Assembly: GCA_028289195.1 (NCBI GenBank)
Contig: JANQQR010000005.1
Span: 1-64,000 of the forward strand
Direction: 5' to 3'
Origin: Phycisphaerales bacterium
GTDB taxonomy: Bacteria; Planctomycetota; Phycisphaerae; Phycisphaerales; UBA1924
Length of the DNA stretch: 64,000 bases
The notes beneath the pieces were generated by a model. The model saw only the letters and a list, made by a program, of their open reading frames with translations, had not been told where the DNA came from and made no database searches. The position numbers and the translations under genes are program-made. Positions 25,067-32,992 of this stretch are shown in pieces; the first letter of the stretch is position 1, and each line of letters opens with the position of its first letter.

Positions 25067-26023
25067 ATGACCAACCGACTCAGTGTCACCAAGACCCACA
25101 AGCTGCTGATCGGCGGCGCGTTCGTGCGCTCCGAGAGCGGGCGCTCGATCGAGACGACCGACGCCTCCGGCATGCCGGCGCACCTGTGCCAGGCGTCTCG
25201 CAAGGACCTGCGCAACGCCGTGGAAGCTGCGCGCGGGGCGTTCGGGGGGTGGTCCGGGCGGACGGCGTACAACCGGGCGCAGATCCTCTATCGCCTGGCG
25301 GAGATGATGGAGGGCCGGGCCGACGAGCTGCGCGCCGCGACGATCGAGAAGGCGCCGGCAACGCGAGCCCCCGCGAAGAGGACAGCAAAGAAGTCCTCGA
25401 AGAAGAAGACCTCCAAGAAGACGATCGCCCGGCGCACCCCCGCGCCGAAGGTGCACGAGTTCGACGAAGTCGAACTGGCCATCGACCGGCTGGTGGCCTT
25501 CGCGGGCTGGGCCGACAAGTACGAACAGGTGATCGGCGGGAAGAACCCCGTCGCCGGGCCGTTCTACAACTTCACCAGCCCCGAGCCGACGGGCGTGACG
25601 ATGGTGGTCGCGCCCGACACCCCCCCGCTGCTCGGACTGGTGTCGCTCATCGCCCCGGCGCTGTGCTGCGGCTGCACGGTCGTGGCGCTGGCGAGCGAAG
25701 CCAGCCCGATCCCCGCGTGCCTGCTGGGGGAGTTGTGCGAGACGAGCGATGTGCCCGCCGGCGTGCTGAACATCCTGACGGGGTTTCGCGCCGAGCTCGT
25801 TCACCACATCAGCGTGCACCGCGATATCGACGCCGTGCTGGCAGCAAACCTCGACGAAGAGTCGGGCGCGATGCTGCGCTCAGGGGCGGGCGAGAACCTC
25901 AAGCGCGTGACTGTGAAGAAGCTGACGCCGCGCCAGTGGCGCGACCCCGACGAGTGCGAGACGCCGGCGCTGATCGAGCGCGTGGTCGAGATGAAGACCA
26001 TCTGGCACCCGATGGCGACGTAG
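25067..26023 (+). CDS. Truncated non-catalytic ALDH-like protein with H1-like insert
   Basis: 318 residues. It aligns with the N-terminal (cofactor-domain) part of the upstream ALDH: KLLIGGAFV matches HFINGRF, and TGVTMVVAPDTPPLLGLVSL matches CAQIIPWNFPLM. The FTGS loop, the catalytic Glu and the catalytic Cys are missing. At residues about 95-129 an insert rich in K, R, T and S (KRTAKKSSKKKTSKK) replaces normal sequence. Human and bacterial ALDH16 have a second, truncated ALDH domain without catalytic Cys. Here that domain appears as a separate gene. Codon use is like its neighbours and there is no frameshift, so it is not a decaying pseudogene. A subunit or regulatory role is inferred. Confidence 0.85.
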   Translation: MTNRLSVTKTHKLLIGGAFVRSESGRSIETTDASGMPAHLCQASRKDLRNAVEAARGAFGGWSGRTAYNRAQILYRLAEMMEGRADELRAATIEKAPATRAPAKRTAKKSSKKKTSKKTIARRTPAPKVHEFDEVELAIDRLVAFAGWADKYEQVIGGKNPVAGPFYNFTSPEPTGVTMVVAPDTPPLLGLVSLIAPALCCGCTVVALASEASPIPACLLGELCETSDVPAGVLNILTGFRAELVHHISVHRDIDAVLAANLDEESGAMLRSGAGENLKRVTVKKLTPRQWRDPDECETPALIERVVEMKTIWHPMAT

Positions 26024-26036
26024 GAGGGCACACCCC

Positions 26037-26483
26037 ATGGCACGACGGATCTTCCTCCGCCAGTTCAAGATGCTCGCCTTGGCAGCGGTCGCGCTGGTCG
26101 CCCTCGGTTCGGTGCTCGTGTTCCGCGCGAGCGCCCAGGACGACGAGCCGGCGTTCGTGCGCCTGGTGGTCGAGTACGGGTCGGGCGTGGAGAAGCACTT
26201 CAACGAGATCGCCCACGAAGACGGGCTGACGGTGTTCGGGGCGATGCGGGTGGCTTCGGCGCTGCCCGAGCCCCTGGCGCTGGGTTTCGAGCACCGGGGA
26301 CGGGGGGAGACGGTCTTCGTGCGCTCGATCGACGGGCTGGCCAACGAGGGGGGCAACCGGGGCGACCGGAACTGGACCTACCTGGTCAATGGCGAGCGGG
26401 CCAGCCGGAGCTGCGGCGTGGAGCAATTGGAGGCCGGTGACGTTGTGCGCTGGCGATATGCGCCCTACAACATGGGCGAATAG
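26037..26483 (+). CDS. Exported DUF4430 (transcobalamin C-terminal-like) protein
   Basis: 148 residues. An Arg-rich N-terminus and one hydrophobic helix (MLALAAVALVALGSVLVF) suggest a signal anchor or signal peptide. The rest matches DUF4430: GLTVFGAMRVA, then IDGLANEGGNRGDRNWTYLV, NGERA and a final LEAGDVVRWRYAPY. The domain resembles the C-terminal part of transcobalamin and intrinsic factor, and is often beside vitamin-uptake genes. AGGAGG lies directly before ATG 26037 and overlaps the end of the ALDH-like gene region (13 bp gap), so the genes are probably co-transcribed. Confidence 0.8.
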   Translation: MARRIFLRQFKMLALAAVALVALGSVLVFRASAQDDEPAFVRLVVEYGSGVEKHFNEIAHEDGLTVFGAMRVASALPEPLALGFEHRGRGETVFVRSIDGLANEGGNRGDRNWTYLVNGERASRSCGVEQLEAGDVVRWRYAPYNMGE

Positions 26484-26561
26484 ACCGGCCCGGAGGCGGC
26501 GATCGCCGATACTCCTCCCGGACCGGATCGACCGAATCGACCACCTGGAAAGGACGGACCT

Positions 26562-27131
26562 GTGAGCAGGCCCATTCTCCGTGACGGACTCCTGGCCCTC
26601 GGGCTGATCGCGCTGGTCTTTGTCTCGCGTCTGGCGAGCGAGGGTGGCGTTGTGCCGCCCAACTTCGCTGCCGTCGGCGCTGCCGCGTTGCTGGCGGGCT
26701 TCGTGATGCGGACGCGCTGGCTGGCGCTCGCGACGCCGCTGGGCGCGATGCTCGTGAGCGATCTGTACATCGGGACCTACGACTGGCGCATGATGGCGGC
26801 GGTGTATGCCGCGTTCCTGCTGCCCGTCGCGTTCGGCATGCTGGTTCGTCGCAAGAACGCGTCGGGGTGGCGACTGGCCGGCTGGGTCGGCACCGGCGCC
26901 GTGGGCTCTTCGCTGGCGTTCTTCGTCGCGTCCAACCTCGCCCACTGGGTGTTCACCGGAATGTACGCCAAGACGCTCGGCGGGCTGATCGCCTGCTACG
27001 GCGCTGCGTTGCCGTTCTACAAGTACACCCTCGCGGGCGACGCGACGTACACGCTGGTGCTCTTCGGGGCGTGGGCGCTGGCGCTCAAGGCTCGCGGTAT
27101 CCGGGCAGACGCGCCCGCGCCGGTCGTGTAA
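26562..27131 (+). CDS. DUF6580-type membrane protein, putative transporter component
   Basis: 189 residues with about five membrane helices. VPPNFAAVGAAALLAGF, the charged AMLVSDLYIG, ASNLAHWVFTGMYAKTLGGL and ALPFYKYTLAGDATYT follow the DUF6580 pattern (NF.PVGA, SD, NF..W....Y..T..GL, PF). This family is annotated as putative transport protein and resembles ECF-type substrate-binding S components. Start is GTG 26562 with AAAGGAC 7 nt upstream. It follows the DUF4430 gene by 78 bp, so the two may form a cofactor uptake pair. No ECF ATPase genes are nearby. Confidence 0.75.
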   Translation: MSRPILRDGLLALGLIALVFVSRLASEGGVVPPNFAAVGAAALLAGFVMRTRWLALATPLGAMLVSDLYIGTYDWRMMAAVYAAFLLPVAFGMLVRRKNASGWRLAGWVGTGAVGSSLAFFVASNLAHWVFTGMYAKTLGGLIACYGAALPFYKYTLAGDATYTLVLFGAWALALKARGIRADAPAPVV

Positions 27132-27299
27132 CCAGCCCGGACCCCTCAGACTCCCCGATTGCAGGCGTTCTGATGATCCCGCCGCTGCGCGAGCGGGTGG
27201 TGCTCGTGCTTTATCGGCGCGCCGGCCCGAAGCCGGGTCTGGGGCGCGTCGATGTTCTCCGTGACGGTCCGGGTTTCCGGGCCGCGACCGGAGGACGCC

Positions 27300-28286
27300 G
27301 TGCCCGACGTGAGCAAGGCAACCGAAGCGCGCGAGATGGTGGCCCCAGGGCCCATGGGTATCGCGTGGAGCTTCGCGCTCACCGGGGCCATCGGCTCGCT
27401 GGCGGCTCTGACGCTGCCGGTGCACTGGATCGTGTCGACGAGCTGCGCCCTGCTGTTCGGTCTGCTGCTGGGGTTCATCCTGGCGTCGAAGCTCGTGCTC
27501 GAACCACGACGCCGGTCCGTGGCTGACCGGGCCTGGCTGGTGCAGAGCCTGCGCGAGCTTGCCCGGGCCAATCGCGAGCAGGAGTTCAGCATCCTGCTGG
27601 AGGGCAAGCACTCGCCGGAGATCGAGGAGCTCGCCAGGGCGTGCCACGAGGCGCTGCTGAGTGCGCACCGCGATCGTCTCGAAGCCGCGGCGCTGCGGCG
27701 CGAGATGGAGTCGCGTGTCGAGAAGCGCACGCGGGTGGCGGTCGCGCACCTGAGCCGCATCACGCAGACCGACGATCTGACGGGACTGTCGAATCGCCGG
27801 GGATTCGAGCAGAACCTCAATGAAGCCTGGATCCATACGACCACCCACGGCACCGAACTGGCGATGCTGGCGATCGACCTGGACAAGTTCAAGCAGCTCA
27901 ACGACACCTGCGGCCACGATGCGGGCGACAGCGCGCTGCGGGCCGTTGGCGAGGTGTTCCGCGCGAACATGCGCGACGGCGACTTCGCCGGGCGCATCGG
28001 CGGCGACGAGATGATCATCTGCCTGCAGGGAACGGGGAGCAAGGCCGCCCAGGCCGTGGCCGAGCGCCTGATGGCGCTCTACGCCCAGCACCCCGCGGGC
28101 GTGGGGATGGACGCCCCGTGGCCCACGATGTCGATCGGCATCGCCTGCGCCCGGGAGCACGGGGCCACCAGCCCGCACCACCTCCGCCAGATCGCCGACG
28201 ATGCGCTCTACGAGGCTAAACGCGCCGGCCGGGCGAGGTGCTCGATCGCGTCCCCGGCGGCAAAGGGGAAGAACTCGGCCGCCTGA
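27300..28286 (+). CDS. Membrane diguanylate cyclase with GGDEM site
   Basis: 328 residues. Two hydrophobic helices (about residues 20-65) are followed by a helical linker and a GGDEF domain. The linker ends in TDDLTGLSNRRGFEQNL, the typical start of the cyclase domain. DLDKFKQLNDTCGHDAGD binds metal and guanine. The active site reads GGDEM (residues 234-238), and an inhibitory I-site RDGD (225-228) sits exactly five residues before it. It should make c-di-GMP with product inhibition. GTG 27300 is chosen because GGAGG lies 5 nt upstream. ATG 27252 would add 16 residues without a Shine-Dalgarno sequence. Confidence 0.9.
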   Translation: MPDVSKATEAREMVAPGPMGIAWSFALTGAIGSLAALTLPVHWIVSTSCALLFGLLLGFILASKLVLEPRRRSVADRAWLVQSLRELARANREQEFSILLEGKHSPEIEELARACHEALLSAHRDRLEAAALRREMESRVEKRTRVAVAHLSRITQTDDLTGLSNRRGFEQNLNEAWIHTTTHGTELAMLAIDLDKFKQLNDTCGHDAGDSALRAVGEVFRANMRDGDFAGRIGGDEMIICLQGTGSKAAQAVAERLMALYAQHPAGVGMDAPWPTMSIGIACAREHGATSPHHLRQIADDALYEAKRAGRARCSIASPAAKGKNSAA

Positions 28287-28355
28287 GACGACGTACCCGC
28301 CGGGGCCTACTCTAGTGGTCCTCAGGGAGGGCCTGAGCTCAACCAGCGATCCGCC

Positions 28356-29063
28356 ATGGACCAGTCCAACCACCCCACCACGCCGGCAGCGCTGCGCCTC
28401 ACGGGCGCGTGTCTGTGTGCGCTGACCTCGGTGTGGGCCATCGTCGGAGTGGTGATCACCGGCCTGGCGCTGGCCCGCGGGGCAGGCTCCGGATCCGTCG
28501 GGTGGATGCTCGCGTTCGAGGCGATCATCGCGATGACCACTGCGCTGTGCGCGTGGTGGTGCCTTGGTGCGTCGCGGAGCAGCCACGCGATGGCGCTGCT
28601 GGTGGGCGCGGGGACGATCTTCGCGGGCTCGCTGCTGCCGGCCCGCGCTGTTGTCGCCGGCTTTCTTCAGGGCGGGACGGGTCTGAGCCCGTTCATCGCG
28701 GGCATCGACGTCCGTGTCTGGGCGCTGGCGCGCGTCGCGGACTCGGTCGTGCTGCTGGCGTTGTGCGCGCTGGTCGTGCTCTCACTGCGTCCTGGCGCAA
28801 GCGTGCGTCTGCTGCTCAAGGGCGCGCTCATCGGCGCACCGGCCGTGGGCATCCTGGCGCTGTGGTTCGTGCCGGCGGTCCGCCAGTCCTTCAGCGGGGT
28901 GCCCGCTCCGGTGAAACTGCCGGTGGCGGCGCTCGTGTTCATCGTGTTCGCGGTGTTCGTGAGCGTTGGTGGGCATCACCTAATCCGCGCGTTCGAGGTC
29001 GGGCTCGAATACGCCGACGGGCGTGAAGATGGCGAGACCGGGGCGACCGAGAAGACGGCCTAG
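28356..29063 (+). CDS. Hypothetical multi-pass membrane protein
   Basis: 235 residues with about six predicted membrane helices (for example ALTSVWAIVGVVITGLALA and LPVAALVFIVFAVFVSVGG) and a short acidic cytoplasmic tail (DGREDGETGATEKTA). No family is recognised. It starts 69 bp after the cyclase gene and ends 59 bp before the DUF4230 gene on the same strand. Codon use is normal for the window. Confidence 0.8.
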   Translation: MDQSNHPTTPAALRLTGACLCALTSVWAIVGVVITGLALARGAGSGSVGWMLAFEAIIAMTTALCAWWCLGASRSSHAMALLVGAGTIFAGSLLPARAVVAGFLQGGTGLSPFIAGIDVRVWALARVADSVVLLALCALVVLSLRPGASVRLLLKGALIGAPAVGILALWFVPAVRQSFSGVPAPVKLPVAALVFIVFAVFVSVGGHHLIRAFEVGLEYADGREDGETGATEKTA

Positions 29064-29122
29064 CGGCCCCCGGGAGGCCATCCCGGAAAGGCGCCGGCCC
29101 GAATCCCTAGTATCTCCTCGTG

Positions 29123-29809
29123 ATGACCGAATCGTTCATGGTGTTGCTGATCGTCGCCCTCAGCATCGGGGTGGGCGTGCTGTTCGTGCTTCTGCTGCGG
29201 CGCAAGGGCGATGACGCCCCGATGCGCATCCAGTCGCAGACGGTCGCCGAGCGCGTGCGCTCGGTCGGCAAGCTGATCGGGCTCGAGGTGCACGCCAAGG
29301 AGATCGCGACCTCCACCAAGGGCTGGTCGTGGATGCCCCCCCTGCTGCTCAGCCAGGCGAAGATCGCGATGATCTTCCACTTCGAGAAGCAGTACTTCAT
29401 CGAGCTCGGGCACCTCCGCGCCGAAGACGTCGACGAGACCTCGCCCGGCGTGTTCACGGTGCGCCTGCCTGCGATCGGCGGCACGCTCCGCCTGACCGAT
29501 GTCACTCCCTACGACATCCAGGCGGGCCGTGTGCTAGGCCTGATCGACGTCATCCAGATGAACGCGTCGACGCAGCACCAACTGATGCAGGGCGCGCAGG
29601 AGCAGGCGGCCGACCTGTTCACGCGCACCGAGGCGAAGTATGTCTCCGAGGCCCGCCGGAGCATCGAGCGTCACCTCGAATCGCTGCTGGGCCTGTTCGA
29701 CGTCGAGATCAAGGTGCAGTGGGACGACAGCCTCGAGAGCGTGCGCAGCGACGTCGCGATCGAATCCGGGTTCGAGCACCGGCTGCACGAGATGGCGTCG
29801 AGCGCCTGA
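29123..29809 (+). CDS. DUF4230-like membrane-anchored protein
   Basis: 228 residues from ATG 29123 (GTG 29120 is an alternative). One N-terminal helix (FMVLLIVALSIGVGVLFVLLL) is followed by a basic stop and a soluble domain. AKIAMIFHFEKQYFIELGHL and GVFTVRLPAI resemble DUF4230, whose members have a single helix and a beta-rich domain of unknown role. A helical region (RTEAKYVSEARRSIERHLES) precedes the C-terminus, also as in DUF4230. It is convergent with the next gene, 25 bp away. Confidence 0.72.
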   Translation: MTESFMVLLIVALSIGVGVLFVLLLRRKGDDAPMRIQSQTVAERVRSVGKLIGLEVHAKEIATSTKGWSWMPPLLLSQAKIAMIFHFEKQYFIELGHLRAEDVDETSPGVFTVRLPAIGGTLRLTDVTPYDIQAGRVLGLIDVIQMNASTQHQLMQGAQEQAADLFTRTEAKYVSEARRSIERHLESLLGLFDVEIKVQWDDSLESVRSDVAIESGFEHRLHEMASSA

Positions 29810-29834
29810 ACCGGCGCACGGTGTCTCTGCCCGA

Positions 29835-31646
29835 TTACTCGGGGCGGAGCCAGAGCATCCTGCCCCCGAAGCCCCACGGCTGCGAGCGCATCTCCAGCAT
29901 GGAATCGCCGAAGTACTTGCCGACGATGTCGAGCGGGGGGATGTCCTTCATGAACGGAGGCATGTTCTCGCGCATCTCGGCGAGCATCTCCTCGCGGAAC
30001 TCGTCGTCGCCGCCGAAGGGGTCGTCCTCCAGGCCGGCGAACTGAGCGGCGAACTGCGCTTCGAGGATCTGGTCGTAGTTGCGCACGAACCAGTCGGTCC
30101 ACTCGAGCGTGCGCGAGGTGCTGGTGTAGCCGAAGGCCAGGCCCTGATCGCCGGCGACCGACGCGGAGCGCTGGAAGTCGGGGTCGTCGGCGAGCGAGGC
30201 GCCGTCGCCGGCGCCGGCCTGTCGCATGGCGTTCTCGACCGACGCGGTCGGGCCGATGAACACGTGGCCGAAGCCCATGCCGACGGCGAAGGCGTCTGCG
30301 GGAAGCATGCCGCCCTGGGCGGGGGCGTAGATCTGGTTGCCCATGAAGTCGCGGGCCTGGAGGCCGAGCATGGGGAAGAACCCCGCCATGCCGCCCCGGA
30401 CGGCCTGCTCGTCGCGCATCGCGATCGCCCAGACCTGCTTCTCGCTGTCGGGCGAGAAGGGACGCTCGTAGGACGTGGTGGTGTAGACCTCGGGGCCGAG
30501 GTTCTCGAAGACCGGCGTGAGACCTGCGAGCATCCCCTGGGCCATCGCGGCGCCCTGCTGCTGCTCGGGCGGCAGCGAGGCGATCACCCGGTTGACCAGC
30601 GGGAGCAGGCCCGCGAAGTCGAACTGGAAGAAGTTGAACGAGGCGGCGTCGGCGCTCACGAAGCTCGGCGGCGTGAACGAACGCTCCGGCGTGTCGACGA
30701 GCGCGACGAGGCCGTTGCGCTCGGGAACACGCAGCGCGAACCGCTGCTCGAGGATGCCGTCGTCGGTGTCCAGATCGACGCCCATCGCGAAGCTCTCGAT
30801 GTCGGCGAGGCCGAGCACGCCGAGCATGTCGCCGATGGAATCGGCCTCGTCGGGCGAGGTCGCCTGGAGCAGATCGGACACCCACTCGCGCCCGGGTGTG
30901 CCGAGCACCGCGACGTACGCGCCGGCGCCCCCGCCGATGGCCGAGAGGGCCCCGGCGAACTCGTCGCTCTGGCTGATCGAGTCGATCTCGTCGCCGCCGG
31001 CGACGTCGATGGCCTGCGAGAGGGCATCGGTGCTGCTGGCGATGAGCAGATAGTCACCCGAGCGGGCGAAGTGCATCTGGTCGTACGAGGGAAGCTCGGG
31101 CATGGGGAGGTCGCCGAACTCATCGACCGCGAACCCCTCGTCGGCGTTCATGTCGACGAACCGGTAGCTGAAGACCTCTTCGCCGTTGACGTCGTCTTCC
31201 TCGAGTTCGAGCGTGCCGCTGTCGGCGGCGGTCTGCATGGCCTCGGCGAGGACGCCGGCCATCGACTCGGCGTTGTCGCCGAAGTCCGCGACCATCAGCA
31301 CGACCGGGGGCTGCTGGGGGTCCTGATCGAACCATGCCGCGACTCCGAGCGCGCCGGTGGGCCACTCGAGATCGTCCATGTCGATGCCGAGTTCTTCGAG
31401 GCCGGCGGTGAGTTCGGGAACCAGATCCTCACCGGCGGTGTGCAGCCAGCGCTGAACGGAGGGCTCGTTCCAGAGGTCGCGCATCCCCGTCTGATCGAGG
31501 GACTGGCGGAAGCCGGCGGCGTTGTCGACGCCAGCGACGAACACGCTCGCGCCCGGCGCGAAATCCTTGATCGTCAGTTCGCCGGCGAGCGCGGACGCGC
31601 CGGTGAGAGCCAGGGCGGAGAGAGCGATACCTGTCTTGGTGTGCAT
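29835..31646 (-). CDS. Exported protein of unknown function
   Basis: 603 residues. A signal peptide (TGIALSALALTGASALAG) precedes a soluble protein rich in Asp, Glu and Gly. Repeated phrases such as GALGVAAWF, VVLMVADFGDNAESM and DYLLIASSTDALSQAID recall DUF3352-like exported proteins. I cannot assign a family. It lies 69 bp downstream of the HtrA-like protease gene on the same strand, so the two are probably one operon. The protein may be a client or partner of that protease. Confidence 0.75.
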   Translation of the reverse strand: MHTKTGIALSALALTGASALAGELTIKDFAPGASVFVAGVDNAAGFRQSLDQTGMRDLWNEPSVQRWLHTAGEDLVPELTAGLEELGIDMDDLEWPTGALGVAAWFDQDPQQPPVVLMVADFGDNAESMAGVLAEAMQTAADSGTLELEEDDVNGEEVFSYRFVDMNADEGFAVDEFGDLPMPELPSYDQMHFARSGDYLLIASSTDALSQAIDVAGGDEIDSISQSDEFAGALSAIGGGAGAYVAVLGTPGREWVSDLLQATSPDEADSIGDMLGVLGLADIESFAMGVDLDTDDGILEQRFALRVPERNGLVALVDTPERSFTPPSFVSADAASFNFFQFDFAGLLPLVNRVIASLPPEQQQGAAMAQGMLAGLTPVFENLGPEVYTTTSYERPFSPDSEKQVWAIAMRDEQAVRGGMAGFFPMLGLQARDFMGNQIYAPAQGGMLPADAFAVGMGFGHVFIGPTASVENAMRQAGAGDGASLADDPDFQRSASVAGDQGLAFGYTSTSRTLEWTDWFVRNYDQILEAQFAAQFAGLEDDPFGGDDEFREEMLAEMRENMPPFMKDIPPLDIVGKYFGDSMLEMRSQPWGFGGRMLWLRPE

Positions 31647-31715
31647 GTGCTGGGCCTGTTCTTGGGGCTGGTTGATGCGGTGTGAGGCTTGATACGCCGG
31701 GCGTGCCCGGCGCGC

Positions 31716-32696
31716 TCAGCGCTCGCTGGTCTTGTCGTCGAGGATGGAGGGCCGGCCGAACTCCGTGCGGCGCGGCGGCTCCTGGTAGTTATACCCGCTG
31801 TTGGGGTTGTCCTTGTCGTAGGCGAAGGCGTCGTTGTTCCGCAGGAAGTCGCGGACGTAGCGGGCGGGGATGGCGAAGCCGAGGCCGTTGCCGAACGGCA
31901 CACCCATGTTGGTCACGCCGATGACCTCGCCCTTGAGGTTGAACAGCGGGCCCCCGGAGTTGCCCGGGTTGATCTCGGCGGTGGTCTGGATGAACGTCAG
32001 GCCCTCGAAGTTCCGCTGCGTGGTGGCGACGACGCCGCGGCTCAGGGTGCGTTCCAGACCAAGGGGGCTGCCGATCGCGAACACGTCTTCGCCGACCGAG
32101 AGGTCTTCCTCGCTCTGGACGTAGACGCTGGTGAACGCCTCGGCGTCCGGATGGGTGAGCCGGATGAGGGCGAGGTCGATGTGGTTGTTGACCGCGAGGA
32201 TCTCGACGTCCTCGACGACGAGGCGCCGGAACTCGCGCTCGGTCTGCTCGTAGACGGTCGCCTTGAGCTTGGTCTCGCCCTGGATCACGTGGGCGTTGGT
32301 GATTGCGTAGCCCTCGGGGTTCAGGATGAACCCGGAGCCGAGGCCCGACGGGGTCGAGACCATGATCACTCCCTCGCCGATCTTCTTGGCGAGATCGGAG
32401 GGGGTGCTCTCGGGGAGGTTGCGGGCGCTGCGGAACAGCTCGCGCTGGCCGGCGTCCTCGCGGGGCGCGTCCTGGGCGGCACGCTCGATCGACTCGACGC
32501 GATTGCGGGGCACGGCGACGACGTCGTGGCCCAGGTCGAGCCACAGGGTCTCGCTCGTCTCTTTGAGGATCGGCGCTGAGATGGTGGTGCCGTCGGACAG
32601 CCGGACGGTGTCGGGCTCGGCGCCGAGCGCCGGTGCGCAGGCGATCGCCAGGGCGAGGGTGCAAGTCGTGATCGTGCTGCGGCGTCGGAAGGTCAT
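31716..32696 (-). CDS. HtrA-like (S1C) exported trypsin-type protease without PDZ
   Basis: 326 residues. The signal peptide ends near APALGA. Residues 29-72 form a small domain (DTVRLSDGTTISAPILKETS ... RVESIE) similar to that in the protease at 20954. The chymotrypsin-fold domain has a full triad: H136 in TNAHVI, D174 in DLALIRL and S247 in GNSGGP. GSGFILNPEGY and AIGSPLGL are HtrA/DegP features. No PDZ domain follows. Periplasmic or surface quality control is likely. Start ATG 32696 is divergent from the FG-GAP gene. Confidence 0.9.
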   Translation of the reverse strand: MTFRRRSTITTCTLALAIACAPALGAEPDTVRLSDGTTISAPILKETSETLWLDLGHDVVAVPRNRVESIERAAQDAPREDAGQRELFRSARNLPESTPSDLAKKIGEGVIMVSTPSGLGSGFILNPEGYAITNAHVIQGETKLKATVYEQTEREFRRLVVEDVEILAVNNHIDLALIRLTHPDAEAFTSVYVQSEEDLSVGEDVFAIGSPLGLERTLSRGVVATTQRNFEGLTFIQTTAEINPGNSGGPLFNLKGEVIGVTNMGVPFGNGLGFAIPARYVRDFLRNNDAFAYDKDNPNSGYNYQEPPRRTEFGRPSILDDKTSER

Positions 32697-32992
32697 GGTC
32701 GGCGATGCTCCTGCGGGCGCGGATCGTCCCTGTCCTGAGGGTATCGGCGTCGGGGGACCCCCGGATTCGACCGGTTGGGAGGAGTGGGTGTCCGTCGCTC
32801 ACGCCGGCCCTCAGCAACGTGCGGACGATTCAGCCCTAGACTAGTTGATACGGGCGAAACCCACGACCGTTTCGACCGATTCTCGCGGCGGAGCGGGGCC
32901 CGGACCCCCCGGAAGCCCCGGTGCCCTCGGATCCGCAGACCTGTCGACACCCCCGCCCAGACCTCAAGCCCAGAAAGAACGGAACCCAAACG
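32697..32992. other. Spacer between divergent protease and FG-GAP genes
   Basis: 296 bp that should hold two promoters. The frame of the FG-GAP gene opens at ATG 32921, but its signal peptide begins at 32993. I see no clear -10/-35 pair or hairpin here. Confidence 0.4.

Noticed and set aside
25067..26023. Pseudogene of an aldehyde dehydrogenase
   Set aside because: The frame is intact with normal codon use and a good ribosome binding site, and the truncation matches a known ALDH16 domain pattern.
22530..27131. Bacterial microcompartment operon for aldehyde metabolism
   Set aside because: deoC and an ALDH are present, but no BMC shell protein gene or encapsulation peptide was seen.
25899..28586. 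895-codon minus-strand frame across several plus-strand genes
   Set aside because: Arg/His-rich shadow covering ALDH-like, DUF4430, DUF6580 and GGDEF genes.
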